Assembly: GCA_015680685.1 (NCBI GenBank)
Contig: MNCI01014407.1
Coordinates: 315,361-379,360 of the forward strand
DNA length: 64,000 nt
Source: Gnetum montanum
Lineage: Eukaryota > Streptophyta > Gnetopsida > Gnetales > Gnetaceae
Direction: 5' to 3'
Shown here: positions 1 through 12,900 of the stretch, in pieces
How positions within the stretch are numbered: the first letter of the stretch is position 1
How the letters are laid out: the number at the start of each line of letters is the position of its first letter
Translations under genes and position numbers: made by a program
The notes under the pieces: model-generated
What the model saw: only the letters and a program-made list of their open reading frames with translations
Told to the model about the DNA's origin: nothing
Database searches by the model: none

Positions 1-853
1 CTTCAAAACCAATAGTTCCACAAAGCCTTCATAAACACCAGTGGTTGCAAACCCTGCTACTACCTCATCTAAAATGTTTGTTCATCCACCTTCAAATTAA
101 AGCACTTCCTAGTTACATACTATCATGTTGATACATGTGGTCATTGATTGGATTAAGGTTCACCATCTTCCTAGGAAGATATTTAATCCTAGGATTCCCC
201 TTATTTATTTTCAGATTATCAAAAATGAATCATGTAAGGATTTTTTGGACTTAACTTCTAGAGTTAACTTGATTTTGCAAGAAATGTACAAATCTTGGAA
301 CTTGCCTCCCTTGAAAAGGAGTAATATCATAGTAGAGTTCGTAGATCAATTCAACAGTATTCCTTTGGAATTGGGGGAAGACATTAACACCACCATTTAT
401 GGATGGTCATATCCTACAAAGTTTCTCATAATCCATATGGAGAACAGTAAGGGAGACTTCCCTATCATCATGGGAAGAGCATTATTGAGTACTACTAATG
501 GACAGTTGGGGATCAAAGATCTCTTCTTGGAAATTTTCAAGTAGAATAAATTTGATAAGACCAAGAAGAAGCAAGTTCCATGCATCATGTATAGTGACAC
601 AGGGTCCCACTACAAGTAAAAACTATGGTCCATAAATAGAACATCACTTAAGGCATTCAGTTAGTGAGGAGATGTTACAAAAAATAAAAGATTGTTGTAT
701 ACAGTAGCCACTAAACAAGAGGACAGTTGGTGGCTGACAACCAAAAATGAAGCTAGTTTAACAATGTACATGAAACTAGCCAAGAGCATCACAAGCTATT
801 TTGTGGAGATCATGAATCAATTAGAGCAAATCCATCACCAACTTCCTGACGAA
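1..853. other. Older flanking DNA left of element B
   Basis: AT-rich sequence outside the nested elements. It holds one open frame (125-544, listed separately) and otherwise nothing I recognise. Element B's LTR begins at 854. The five bases before it (ACGAA, 849-853) should be B's target-site duplication, but the partner copy lies beyond the window. Confidence 0.6.
125..544 (+). pseudogene. Possible retroelement aspartic-protease fragment
   Basis: A 139-codon open frame on the plus strand, opposite to the four elements. Near its end it reads PIIMGRALLSTTNG, which resembles the C-terminal 'ILGRPFLATANA' segment of LTR-retrotransposon aspartic proteases. The N-terminal DTGA-type active site is not visible, and I see no RT or gag nearby in the same orientation. 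The likely reading is a leftover of an older element into which B inserted. The match is short, so it could be chance. Confidence 0.3.
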
Positions 854-2140
854 TGTAGCATCTAAAAACGTTGATGGCTGGAACACCGATAGGTTATCAG
901 GCACACAGCCTAACTGCAAGTCCATGGGAGGGTCCTACTAGAGAACACAAAAACGAGGTGCCCTAAGTGGTCTAGTTAATTAATTAGGGACTTACGTGGT
1001 GTCAAATAACCATTCATAGATAATTATTTTTAGTTGTCATGTATAAGAGTTTAGCATAAGTAGGCGTGCAACATGTATAACAATGAGAGAATATGAGCAT
1101 AGGTGCATATGACAACACAAAGAAATAGATACGCTAATAGTTTAAAATGTTGCAAAAAAAGAATGAAATGAGAGTGAGTCAAGAAATGCATTGCCCCAAA
1201 ATTGGATGACGTGGCTTTTGATTGAATGATATGAAAAATTGGTGTGTAGCGTAGACAAAAACAACTGGTCAGCAGGGCAATATGATCATGCTCTCTGGAG
1301 TGCTACAAATGTGATGTTGATGCTTGCTAGTCTAAACATTACTACGTTACACCCAGGCAAGTGTCACATTCAAGTGTTGGAGTGGAATAGGAATTTGGAA
1401 GACTAATGCTTAGATTTTCTGCTCATTAGCCTTCTACTTGCCAATCTTATCCTGAAGTCCTCTACAAAAGCCAACCCTTAGAATGTCATTTACTAGGATA
1501 TTTATAGAGCTAGGGTTGGGGGAAGAGATGTGGTTTGGATGCCATGTGTCATGGATCCCATGTGGCATGAATGTGGATATGCCACGTTGGTGTGCTACAC
1601 TCAAAGTGTGGTGCTATGCTGCTGTGCTACTCTAAATGGAATAAGAACAAGAATAGGAACATCTGTCTAATTATGACCACATTGCCTAGACTACATGTGC
1701 CAAAATCTAAAACTACCATGTCTTTACAAGAGTGTCTAGAACAAATGCAAATTGGATGGAGCCTACACTCCGAGACTACATCTTCCCTTCTCTTTCAAGT
1801 AGGGTCAAGCGTAGGGATAACTTTTGTGGATCAACAAGGGGTGCAAAAAATAAAGCAAACTACTAATCTTGGCTATCGAGGAGGTGTCAAAGTAGAAATG
1901 ACTATCGATGATGAGTTCTAGAACTTCTGGAGATGTCCCAAGGCTTCTTCTCAAGTGTTACACTGTCTACATTGTCTAGCATAGACACTGGCCTACTAAG
2001 TTGTGCTACGCTACATAGCGTAGCATACCTTTGTGAATAAATTTTGTTGAAAATTGAGAGTGCCACTCTAAGAACTAGCAAGGCAAGCAACTTCAACAAT
2101 TTTCAATCATACTTTTCATGTTGAAAGAGCTTGAGACCTC
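854..2140 (-). mobile_element. Element B 3' LTR, left part
   Basis: Begins with TGTAGC..., the complement of the family's LTR end (...GCTACA), and is cut at 2140 by element A. It resumes at 21170 and ends at 22003. Together about 2.1 kb. It contains an LTR TATA-like motif (complement of TATTTATAG near 1498-1506) and short TGCTACGCTA/TAGCGTAGCA palindromes near 2000-2025. Plus-strand frames inside it (1571-1921) look incidental. Confidence 0.8.
2136..2140. repeat. Target-site duplication of element A, left copy
   Basis: ACCTC immediately before the LTR start at 2141. It is identical to 21165-21169 directly after element A's right end. A 5-bp duplication is the usual size for Ty3/gypsy integrases. 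Confidence 0.9.
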
Positions 2141-3953
2141 TGTAGTAACCGAAAACATCGATGGTTGGAAACACCAAGAGGTTTCCAGGTAAATAGTTTA
2201 ATCTCAGATCCATGTGAGGGTTGTGGTGGATAAAATGGAAATGGGACAGCCTGAATGGTCTGGTTGATTAGACATGGACTTAATCAATGTAACTTAACCT
2301 TACGTGAACGTTGTTTTAAGTGCTAAATACGTAGGGTACAATCGATGATTAATAAATGTAGGAATGAAGAAAACAATGCTAAATAGTGATAATAATGAAA
2401 AAATAATAGAATACATTGGGGTAAGGAAATGCACCACCACAAAATCGTGGTTTCGAGTCTTTGCCTTGTTTGAAAATGTATAAGGAGTTATACAATGCCG
2501 GAGGCGGATAGAGAGTTCAAGAATGACCAGAACGCTAAAAATGTGCCAACTATGCTTTTGAGTGAGAACTTTAAAGCCAACAGTGCAAAATGCCAATGCA
2601 AAGAGCCGATGCTAAATGCCAACACAAAATGCCAACAATTGCCAACCGCTCTCTTCAATGCAAAAATGCTAGTTCTTTCTACAAAAAAGCCAACCAATTC
2701 ACAAGAAAGCCATCCCCTTGAGCATTGCTCGTTGGGGTATTTATAGGGCTAGGAGCATGCAAGAAATGAGGCCTAGATGTCATGTGTCTTGGACCCACAA
2801 GATGCTAATGTGTCCGTACTACAAAGATGTGCAAAGCCAGTTGTGAATCTACTACGTTGTAGCTATGCTATCAAAACTAGAGATGCTAGAATCTAGTGTG
2901 CCAACAATGCAAGTGGAAAATGAAGCATATTGAAGTAGCGTAGCTGCTTGCTACGCTATGCTACACTATGTAGCGTAGCACGTTGGCATAACATAGCTTC
3001 TTGCTATGCTGTGCTATGCTATGTAGCGTAGCATAGCATAGCCACCAATTTGAAAAAAAAAATTCTGTTGAAGTCAACTACATCTATTGGAAGCCTTGGC
3101 GCACATCAAGTTAACTTTTGAAGTGCTTCATTTGGTTTTGCAAGTTTGCTATGCTACACTACACTATGTAGCATAGCATAGCGTAGCAGCTAGATTTATC
3201 TATGACTTGTGTTGAAGTTAAAAATGTTTGTTTGAAGCTTGATCATGCTAACAACTACAAATTTTCCCCTTTGTGAAGGGAAGCCTTTAAACTTGCTGAA
3301 CTTGCATTTGAAACACCTTTTGCTGCTCTTGTATTGTTGCTACACTGTGCTACGCTATGTAGCGTAGCATGGCGTAGCAGCCAGTATATCCTACTTTTTT
3401 TTTCAATCTGCCACTTTCTAGTAAGAAATTTTTGTAAAGTACTTGAAGTAGAATAAGGCAACTAGCTTGGAGGTCGGAGTGCTTGCCGACTGCAATTTCT
3501 TCATGGGAACCACTTGGTAAGCTGGGCCTTTCTAATTTTCCTTTGCTACACTATGTTATACTGCGTAGCGTAGCATAGTGTAGCACTTTGTTCTACAATA
3601 GTTTGCACTTGATTGCCTAAGAAACTGTCTTCTGAGGCCTACTATGCTACATAGAGTAGCAAAATTCTTTGCTCAAAAACTTGCCAAACTATTTTGTCCA
3701 TCCTGAGCATCGTTGACAACCCCAAGCACAATTTCTAGGTAGACTGTTAACCAGGTGAATTGTCCAAGTGGGCAGGCTGAAGAGTCCATTAGGCCTATCA
3801 GCTCTAGAGGTAGAAAACTTTCCGAACTGAATAGTCTAACCTCAATGCATTCATTTCCTACCAAATGGTCATGAGGCTACACTTGTGGAAATCCTTGCCT
3901 TAGTTCCAAGACCCTGGTGAAGCAAGAGTGCCTCAAAATTTTATGGTGTTTCA
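2141..3953 (-). repeat. Element A 3' LTR
   Basis: Pairs with 19479-21164. On the minus strand it starts TGAAACACC (plus ...GGTGTTTCA, ending 3953) and ends ...GGTTACTACA at 2141. It contains the promoter motif CTATAAATACC (plus strand near 2737-2747). Upstream of that, in U3, is a series of long GCTACGCTATG palindromes at about 2941-3040, 3149-3192, 3337-3380 and 3543-3585. Plus-strand frame 2495-2746 lies inside the LTR and is not a gene. Confidence 0.93.
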
Positions 3954-4020
3954 TTGGCCCCTCTTTGTTGATGTCTAGAGGATGGACCCAAGAGACACTG
4001 ACAAAGAATATGAAACACCA
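3944..4020 (-). promoter_or_regulatory. Element A polypurine tract inside a conserved stem-loop
   Basis: The minus-strand PPT is CAAAGAGGGGCCAA (plus 3954-3967), directly next to the 3' LTR start. The outer stem pairs LTR end TGGTGTTTCA with TGAAACACCA (4011-4020). The inner stem pairs CTTTGTTGATGTCT with AGACACTGACAAAG. The purine run lies between the two stems. The same layout is found in B, C and D. Confidence 0.75.
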
Positions 4021-5329
4021 AGAAAGATAAAATACTAACATCGCTCCTCAGTAATCGTCAAGATGTGACTTAGCTATTCTTAAGTGTAACAGGATGGCTG
4101 TGCAGGGAAAGGGGAAAGGTTAAACTAGGGGGAGAAGGTTTAGGAAAAGGTAAAGATGAAACTTAGTAGGGTCCCCCATCAAAATGCTTATGAGGGAATT
4201 TTTTGCATGGTCATCTTTTCTTTTACTGACTTTTGACCTCTCGTCGGAATGCTTAGAGATGGTCACTGTGAAATAGCTGATGTGCCATTTTTTTAGGCAC
4301 TTTTTTTTTGTGTGAGCTTTTGCTCTTTTACAATTTTCTTTTGCTATTTTACCATTTTCATTTGAAAATAACCCTTTTTTTTGTAGGATATGTGTTTCTT
4401 TCCCAAGATGAGTTGTGTTACATCCATGTGAGGCTTTAACCTGCCTATAGATGATTCCCATGTGGCACGTTGCATTACGCGCATCATGGACTTTGCAGTT
4501 GAGCATATGGGAGGGCTTTACAGGCATCAAGAAAAATTCATAAAAGAGGTGTAAGAAAGAGAATTGTGGGTGTAAGGGATGAGGTAAAGGAGGTTAAGGG
4601 GAAGGATAGGATGTGCACTCCCAAGTAGCCAAGCTAGTCAAGACAACCACCTTGTAATGATATAGTGTCATGCCATCCTAGTGAAACACACCTCTAACCG
4701 ACACCCCTCTGGCACGTATCCTACAAATACAACAAAGAGTAAACAAGAAGAAACAACCATCAAGTGAAATGAACGCAAAGGTCTTGCTTGCTTTGAATGC
4801 TACTGAAGCTTTAGAAATTTTTGGTAAGGCATTCGATGTCCAAACTAGAAAGGCTAGTAGAGACTCTAGCAGCATCAACGCTGAGGAGTTAGCATCGAGA
4901 AGGCTAGGAGTTACTATGATGCAAGTGCTTAGGAGTCCCTACCCAAGGAAAAAATTATGCAATTCAGCTATAAGGTGAGATGCCTAGCAGCTGAATGGCT
5001 TTTCAGCTCAAGCGCTGGTAGGGGCTGGAGGATAGCAACATTTTGGCTAGGCCACAATAGTGCTAGGAATCTAGTAGCAAGTGCTGACAATGAAAGCTAC
5101 TACTAGGGTGATTTGCCATGGTGGCGATAGCTCTGGAAGGTCAACAAGATGTCAGATGACATCTCTAGAGGATCAACAAGATGCTAGGGGCGATGGCGTT
5201 GCATATATTCCAGAGGGTGTTTTCTTGGCGTCGTGAACTACACTCCGAAACTGCAATGTGTCATCCCATGTTGGCACTATGCATGCTCGCTTGCTTGATG
5301 AGTCATGGATGCATGCTGAGGACGTGCCA
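3968..5329 (-). other. Element A 3' untranslated region
   Basis: Noncoding stretch between the PPT and the hairpin array. It aligns by eye with 22017-23524 (B), 26448-27436 (C) and parts of 42062-43180 (D). It contains a short hairpin with a GTGCTT-type loop near 4170-4196, conserved in B and C. Frames at 4120-4530 (minus) and 4769-4978 (plus) show no recognisable domain and are probably chance. Confidence 0.6.
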
Positions 5330-5790
5330 TAAACCTAGTTTAAGGTCTTGATAAATTGTTTGACATGCTGGTTTAAGGTCTTAGTAGACCATGGTGTACT
5401 AGTTTAAGGTCCTAGTAGACCACTGTGCTAGTTTAAGGTCCTAGTAGACCGCTATGCTATTTTATCATCGTAGCAAATGGTGGCTATGCTAGTTTAAGGT
5501 CCTAGCAGACTGCTATGCTAGTTTATTGTCATAGAGGATGGTGGATGTGCTAGTTTAAGGTCTTAGTAGACCATTTGTGCTAGTTTAACATTGTAGTGGA
5601 CATGCTTTGCCAGTTTTTCATCATGGTGGATGGTTTGTGCCAGTTTATAGTCATGGAGGACTATCTGTGCCAATTTATAGTCATAGTAGACTACCTTTGC
5701 TAGTTTTACATTGTAGCGGACGAGCTTTTCTAGTTTTACATCATAGCGGATGTTTTTCTTACCTTTGCCAATTTTACGTCATAGTAGATG
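5330..5790. repeat. Mini-hairpin tandem array A1 (3' of integrase)
   Basis: About eleven degenerate units of roughly 35-50 bp, each with CTAGTTT(A)... followed by a short inverted repeat with a 6-base loop. Clear examples are ATAGTC-ATGGAG-GACTAT at 5647-5664 and ACATC-ATAGCG-GATGT at 5738-5753. Earlier units carry GGTCCTAGTAGACC. The stems change sequence but stay paired. Confidence 0.8.
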
Positions 5791-5812
5791 TTTTTCTTAC
5801 CTTGCTCATGTA

Positions 5813-8800
5813 TCAGATGTGGTATAGCTTGAGATACAAATGATTCACAGGATTTGCAAACTTGTTGCCATCCATGTTTGTCAACTTGAAAGCCCTGTTC
5901 CTGTAGGCTTTTGTGACCATGAATGGACCTTCCCAGTTTGCTAATAATTTGTTCACATGGTCATAGAAAACCTTGAAAATAAGGTTCCCTTTTTTATTGG
6001 TCGTTGATTCAGGTTTGCTTGATGGTTCTACCATTGCCTATCCTAATAATGCTCTATGGGATCAAGTGTCTGTGCATGCTCCTCCTCTATGGAGTCGAGA
6101 TCTATGATCCTTGACTTGTTGTTCTTGGTTTTGCTCATGACATTTGATAGGATCATTCAAAGTGATGGTACATGCAACTCAAGAGATAACACTACTTCGA
6201 ATCCATAAATAAGACTATAAGGTGTCTTACCTATCGCTGTCCTGCATGTCATTTTGTAAGCCCGGAACACATAGATGATTTGATTATGCCATCACCTCTT
6301 GCTATTGCTAAGCATTTTCTTGAGCAAGTTGATGATGGATTTGTTTGTAGCTTCTTCTTGTCCATTTGACTGCAGGTAGTATGGTGAGGAGAATGATTGT
6401 CTAATGCCAAGCTTACTGCAAAAGGTTTTTGTTTCTGCACTACTAAATTGTGGCCCGTTGTCTATCACAATAGTCATTGGAAGGCCAAACCTCATCACGA
6501 TGTTATCTAATATGAAGTGGCAAACCTAATGGGATGTAGTCTTCCTAAGGGAAATAGCCTCCACCCATTTCATAAAGTACTCAATGACAGTGATGATGAA
6601 GCTATGCCCCATAGAAGACTTAGGTGTGAGAGGTCCTATGATGTCTAGTCCCCATCGTTGGAATGGCCAAGTGATCTGCATTGGGTGCAACACAGTAGGT
6701 GAAACGTGTATGAGATTTGCATATCGTTGGCATGTATCATAAGTCTTGACTTTGGCTAGGTAGTTGTTCTCCATGTAAGGCCAGTAGTACCCTACGTGTC
6801 TAATTTTTACTGCCATGGCCCTAGGTGCTATGTGTCCACAACACAATCCCTCATGTACCTCATTAATGACCTTTTGTGCTTGCTCCTCATTTACGCATGC
6901 TAATAATATCCGATCAAAGGAGCATTTGCACAAGGCGTTGTCTCCCATGAGCACATATTGTCAATCATGCTTGCAAATTGCATCCCTCTGGGTAGATGTC
7001 AATCTGCATGGGGGGTCACCATGTTGTAGGTAGGCTTTAATGTTGGAGTACCACTCCTAGGTATCGATCGCGCTTATAGATGCGACATGTACCACTTGAG
7101 TGATAGGCTCCGTACACTTGGTAATCAAAATGAGCAAACTTACGAATAGGTGTGGTGGCATATTTAATGCTAGGGTGGCCAAGGCATCTGCTGTGGTGTT
7201 TTCATTATGTGGCACGTGTTGAACGTCCATTGTTGCAAGTTGTTTAAGAAAGTTCTTGACTAGGTCGCAATAGGGTTGTAGATGAGTAGCTTTGTAGGCA
7301 TAGATGTCAATGATTTGATTCACAATAAGTTGTGAATCACCACGAATCGCTAGGTGTTGAATGTTTAATGCTTGGGCTGCTAAGAGGCCCTTGAGTAGTC
7401 CTTTGTACTTTTTCATGTTGTTCGTACAAAGGAACATGAACCAATAAGCAAATGGTTGCATTTCCTAAGAGGGGAATGTAATGACGGTAGCTGCACTACC
7501 TCCTCATGTGGTCGAGGCATCATCAAAATGCAAAGTAGCTTCAAGATATAATGGGACAATGTTGATAGTGTTAACATGCTTGTCAAGTAATTTGGGATCT
7601 ATGATTGCCCAATCATCGACAAGTGAGGTCGTGAGTTGCATAGCTATAGCTTGACCTTTCTTCAATGATTGGCTCACATAATGCAAATCGAATTCTACTA
7701 TTTTGGCTTTCCATCGGGCTATCCTACTGCTCTCATATAGAATATTTGTGATATCCTGGAGTACATTACTTTTGTAAATGATATTAACATTGCTACGGAA
7801 CAAATAATGCCTCCACTTTTTTAATGCAAACACTAGGGCAAGGCAATTTCTCTCCACATCATTGTATTACGCTATCAATGCATGACTTAAGTAATACACT
7901 AGAATCTCAAAACCTTCATCTCATCTCTAACATAACAGTGTTGCGATAGACGTGTTTGAGGTGGCAAGGTAGATGAAGAAAGGCTTATCCCTCTATGGTG
8001 GGTAAATAGTTGGGAGGTGTAAAAGCTCTTTCTTCAGATCATCAAAGGCTTGCTGGCATTGTGTTTTCCATTTGAAGTTAACCCCTTTCTTTAGTAAGAG
8101 TTGCATGAGGAGTAACTTGTCAGTCAACTTCGCTATAAACCTTCTAATGAATTGTACCCTACCTTTCAACCCACGTAATTCTTTAAGGTTTGTAGGGGCT
8201 GCTAGGTTAACGATGGCCTTAACTTTGTCAGGGTCCACTCGTATTCCAACCTCTGATATTACAAATCCTAACATGCATTTGGTTCTCACTCCAAAGACAC
8301 ATGTTTTTGGTTTGAGGCATAAGTCATGCATCTGGCAATGTTTGAGGACTACACCTAGATTATTGGGATGATCAGTGGCCTCTTTAGATTTGACCGTTAT
8401 TTCATCCATGTAGTTTTTTAGTGTTTCTAGGATGTAGTCACTAAAGATGTATGTTATGGATCTCTGGTAAGTTTCTCCAGCATTTTTGAGCCCAAAGGGC
8501 ATCATAGTGTAACAAAAAGTACCCCATGGGGTCATGAAAGTTGTTGCTAACTGATGCTCTGGGTTGACGAAAATTTGATTGTAGCCAAAGAAACCATTCA
8601 TGAAGGATAACAGAGCGTGACTAGCCATAGTGTCGATGACTTGATCAATACTCAGCAGTGGAAATTCTTCTTTGATCATTGCTTTGTTCAAATCCCAGAA
8701 TTTTATACATATTCATATTCCTCCTGCTTTCTTAGAAACCACAATGATGTTTGACATCCACTCTAAGTAATCAACTACCCAGATGAAACCAGCCTAATAC

Positions 8801-9273
8801 AGCTTAGTGATTTCATCACGTACGACTAGTGCAATCTCTAGTTTAACCTTGTGAGCCTTTTCCTTAACTGCTTTCATATGCAGATCTAAGACAATGTTGT
8901 GCTGTATAAGCCTCAAATCTAAGCCTGGCATGTCATTATAAGACCATGAGAATACTTTGATGTTGTCCTGTAGTATCTTGGATACATCTTTATGTGTTTT
9001 TGAATCTAGGAGGGAGCTAAGTTTTAGCATTTTTATTTCCCCCATGGATGTAGTCACAAGTGTTTCAATGAGAGGGTCCTCAATTACATCCCCGGCCTCT
9101 AAATCTAAGGTTTGGACCAGATGTTCGGGCTAGTGTGGGGATGTTTCTAAGGATGCTACTGTGTTTTCTACGAATGATTCCCAGTCTATTGACTCTGGGT
9201 TCAGTTGTCTTGTGAGCTCATCATGTCGACCTGTTAAAGCTAGAGGTGAAGAAAGATCACGATGCATTGCCAT
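5813..9273 (-). pseudogene. Element A RT-RNase H-RNase H-integrase (broken)
   Basis: Second half of the polyprotein, read from 9273 down to the stop at 5813. RT covers about 9057-7993: MPGLDLR near its start, SFMNGFFGYNQI, PFGLKNAGETYQR. Its catalytic box reads YMDE instead of YVDD, so RT is probably dead. An RT-linked RNase H-like region lies at 7857-7504. A second RNase H (IRGDSQLIVNQI, NENTTADALA) lies at 7461-7057. Integrase spans 6954-5813: a zinc-binding HHCC region (CDTCQR-like, TYDTCQRYANLIH), WGLDIIGPL with the first catalytic Asp, and a C-terminal segment with NWEGPF and NHLYLKLYH. Several frameshifts and stops separate these pieces. The dual RNase H is typical of the Tat lineage. 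A likely splice acceptor (TTGTGGCAG, near 9286) precedes the start. Confidence 0.88.
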
Positions 9274-9417
9274 TCTTTCTCAACCTGCCACAATGAGATA
9301 AAGGCCAAGTCAAGTGATACCTATTTGTAGCAACGGTGCATAGCAAACATTTGTAAAGTAGAAATGAGATATGAACAGTTGAGATAATTATAAACTATGA
9401 TACAAAGTTTGCAATCT
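9274..9417. other. Spacer with putative minus-strand splice acceptor
   Basis: Noncoding. On the minus strand TTGTGGCAG/GTTGAG lies just before the RT frame. This would fit the 3' end of an Ogre-type intron between protease and RT. Element D has TTTTGCAG/GACGG at the equivalent place (about 47142-47150). Confidence 0.4.
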
Positions 9418-9690
9418 GCCAATTTAAGGTCGTAGTGGACCACCTAGATGCAAAAATTAAAAACTACTAGTTTAAGGTCTTTGCGGACCGCTAATGGGTT
9501 AGGTTAAAAGTATTAGTTTAAGATCTTTGGGGACCATTAGCAGGTCGAAACTACAAGTCAAAATTGCTAGTTTAAGGTCTTTGTGGACTGCTAACTTGAT
9601 AGAATTTTTGAGTCAAAATTGCTAGTTTAAGGTCTTTACGAACTGCTAACTTGTTATTCTTACAAAGGCAAACTGGTAGTTTAAGGTGGG
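9418..9690. repeat. Mini-hairpin tandem array A2
   Basis: About six units with the core CTAGTTTAAGGTC(T/G)TT.GCGGACC, in which GGTC pairs with GACC across a 6-base loop. It lies between the RT start (minus strand) and the promoter of the plus-strand gene. Confidence 0.8.
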
Positions 9691-9824
9691 TTGAAGTTTT
9701 TGGTCGGGCCCACCTGCAATGATGCAAATAGTGCTGGTATGCTATGGCAGGAGTGCTATGTTGTATGAAACATCCCACATTAATCGGAAAGAGAAAATGG
9801 CAAGTTCCTTTTCACCATGTTGGC

Positions 9825-9836
9825 TATAAATAGGGG
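9825..9836 (+). promoter_or_regulatory. TATA box of the plus-strand gene in element A
   Basis: TATAAATAGGGG, 141 bp before the ATG at 9966. The identical 12-mer occurs in B at 63656-63667 (137 bp before its ATG). C has CATAAATAGGG at 31506 and D has TATAAGTA at 47401, at comparable distances. The following GTTTACC...GTAAAC...GTCATTTT stretch is also shared between A and B. Confidence 0.75.
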
Positions 9837-9965
9837 TTTACCCCAGTAAACTCGTCATTTTTATTGTAAGAGCATAGAGCCCATATCCAGAGCATAGAGT
9901 GGTTGTGCTAAGAGAGAGCAAGGAAATTTAGTATAGTGACTAAGAAAGAATCTACAACTAAGATG

Positions 9966-12900
9966 ATGGCTCCTAAAAGAGAACGCAAACACCTAACACT
10001 TGCCATGGTAGATGAGGTGAAGGACACTTTGGGACGTCTGTCACAGGCATGCATCATGGTGTAAGAGGAGACATCATTGGCCTGGTAAGCTGCTACATTT
10101 CCTTTGTTTTTCTATGTTTCTATTACTATTTCTACTTTCTTTTTTCATTTTTTCAATTTTTATTTTGCAATGTGCATTTTCTATCATCATTTTTGTTGTT
10201 ATTTTGGCTATTATACTGCTGCTATTGCCAATTCGGCCATGACGGGTGTACAAACACTACGCTAAGGTTGCATGCAGTGTTGCCCAGAACATCATTACTG
10301 TGGCTACCTTGCCATATAGGTTTAGGTGATTTTGGAAACCTAGCATGCGAATAGCATAGCGTACAACCCTTAGGAGGGTTTCACCATGTGCATGATTTGA
10401 CAGCGTAGCGCGTGTCTATCACAGTGTAATGTAAGTCATTTTGTTAGGCAGAAGATTTTTTAAAATCACTACAGCACATTAAATTCTTTCTTGTTTGAAA
10501 ATTTTCATTTACTTTTTTGTTGCTATGTTACACTATTGCCTTTGTGGTTCTGCTACGCTACATGCAAGGAAAGAGTTATGCTATGCTATGTGTAAATATC
10601 TAATCTTGCTATGCTAAATGCGAACTCCACTTCATAATGATGTTAACATTTTCCATTGTGTTGTGCATGGTAATGTTGAGGCTCATTTTGATTGTCCTAA
10701 AAATTGTAAGGGTTATGTGCTACCTAAGCAAACTGGTGGCCATCATTCCTCCACCCCACACACATGTGGGGCAGGAGGCGGTCTAGTTTTAGGAAGGTGC
10801 GCAGGACTTCCTACAATTCCTCCTCTAGCAGTTTAGTATGATCGTTTGGTCACACTTTTTGGAGGAGGTAGCAACCGTAATAACAAAAACCCTATTGCCT
10901 GGGGAAAACTGGGGTATTCTAAAATTCCTAACCGATGGCTCAATCAGGGGATCCAGTCAGTGCCCAAGAATCTTGAGGCATCTAAGCTAGATCTAGGAAA
11001 TGCCTAAATATAATTGCTACCACTTGTACAACACATTTTTCATTACTCGCCACATGGGAATGTGTTTTCAAAACCCACCAAGAACCATTTATTGTGTCAA
11101 AAAGTGAGTTTTGTAAACATATTCCACTACGCTATGCAATGCATGCTACACTATGCAAAAGTGTTAATAGTGTGTATGCTTTTATTTTTATGTGTTACTA
11201 GGGTTTATATTGGCAAGGTGGGCTTCACAGTGATACTGATGTCTTGGCCTTATCATAGATGGTGTTGTGGGAGTTCTCCTCCACTGAGAATACGTGCACC
11301 AACGTGATAGGCCAATGCAGGGGTGAATACAAAACCTATCCAACTCAGTACTCCCATTTTACAATAGGTGTAAGGATTTTGATTGGTTGGATGGGGATTA
11401 GGCATCCCTTAGGCCAATCATCATTGAAGACGTGTTGGTGGATCTCCCACCATTTCTGTCTCTGTTTAAACCTAGTACACTAAACCATGAGTTTATGTTT
11501 GCATGTTCGAGTGTTGCTTCAATTTTTTTGTTGTTTTTGTGTTTTTTTTTAAATTTTTGCTTTTCCCTTTTATGAATTGCTACAGTGGGGAAGAAATCCC
11601 AGGAGGTGACGGTGATCACCTATGGGCATCACGAAACAGACATTTACTTCAAGTATGGGGAGGTAGACTAGACCCAACACTGGCTTTGCAACGAGGCCCA
11701 GGAATTGCTCATCAATAACCTTCAGGATGCTAGGCTCATGGAATTGTTCTTGGCCATGAACCCAAGCATCCCTGCTACTAAGATGCTTGCCCTAGCTGAC
11801 TCCTTTTTTGAAAAAGTAGACCACTTCTGCACACATGTGCATGGTATGCTGGTGGTCCTTGAGATTAACGACTAGCTATTTGCGAATCTCTTTGGTATTC
11901 CTGCTGATGGTCTCCCCATAAGAGCAAAGGAAAAAAAGGAGGCGAACCATTAGGGGGACATTGAGGAGTGGCTAGGGGTAGAGAAATAGCAAAAGGGGAT
12001 CCCTATTGAAGTGGCTAAGCTGAAAGTGACCAAAATGGTTTACCCCATCTTCCGTGCTTGTGCTTTCCCCAAGCTACTCTCCCAAGAAAAGATCATTGAG
12101 ATTGAGCAAGCTTGGGTGATGAGAGAGGTCATGGAAAAGAGGGCCCATTACAACTGGGCCAAGAATCTCTGCAACAGTTTGCAAGTTGAAATGATCAAGC
12201 TTCATAAGAAGTGTGAGTCCCATTTCAATGTACATCATGCCTTCTATGTAGCCTATTTGCGACGTTTCACGGAATTCTTGGTGGTCTGTGATAACTAAGT
12301 CTAGGTGATGCAAAATCATAACTAGATTTCAAAACCATGGATTTTCCAAGTCTTTTGCACCACCTGAGCCCAAGATCCCCTAAAAGATATTGAGGAGTCA
12401 TTTTTAATAATGACTATGGATCGAGTGGCCTAAAACTTTCATCACCAAGATAGCATAGGAGAGGTGCCCCCTACTACTATAGGTAGCATATTACAGGGGA
12501 AATGTCTCATTGTAGAGACAATGGCCACCAAATTATGATGAAATAGGTCTCATTCGGCTAAGGAGCCTCCCTGTACAAATGAAGAAGTGGGGCAAAACTA
12601 CGGTTCAAGCTACGTAGGATACAGCCTCCCATTGGTAACTGCCTTTTTTGTTCTTTTTGTTTATTTCTTCACTTGTTTGGTTAATGCTTGCTACAATATG
12701 CTATGCTAGGTAGTGTAGCATAGTGTAGCATCATTTTTAAGTTAACATGCTATAGCCTAATGTGAATACACTTTGCTACTAGAGGAAGAAGAAGAAGAAG
12801 AAGGCAATGAAGAGGTGACAGCACCCAAAACATGGGCAACTAATAAAGATGTGGGGGCCCCGACCATAGAGGAAAGTGCCCCTATCAAGAGAGAAGGAGC

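Noticed and set aside
5330-5790. CRISPR-like array
   Set aside because: Units are degenerate, spacers are not of uniform length, the repeats are hairpins within a plant retrotransposon, and no cas genes are present.
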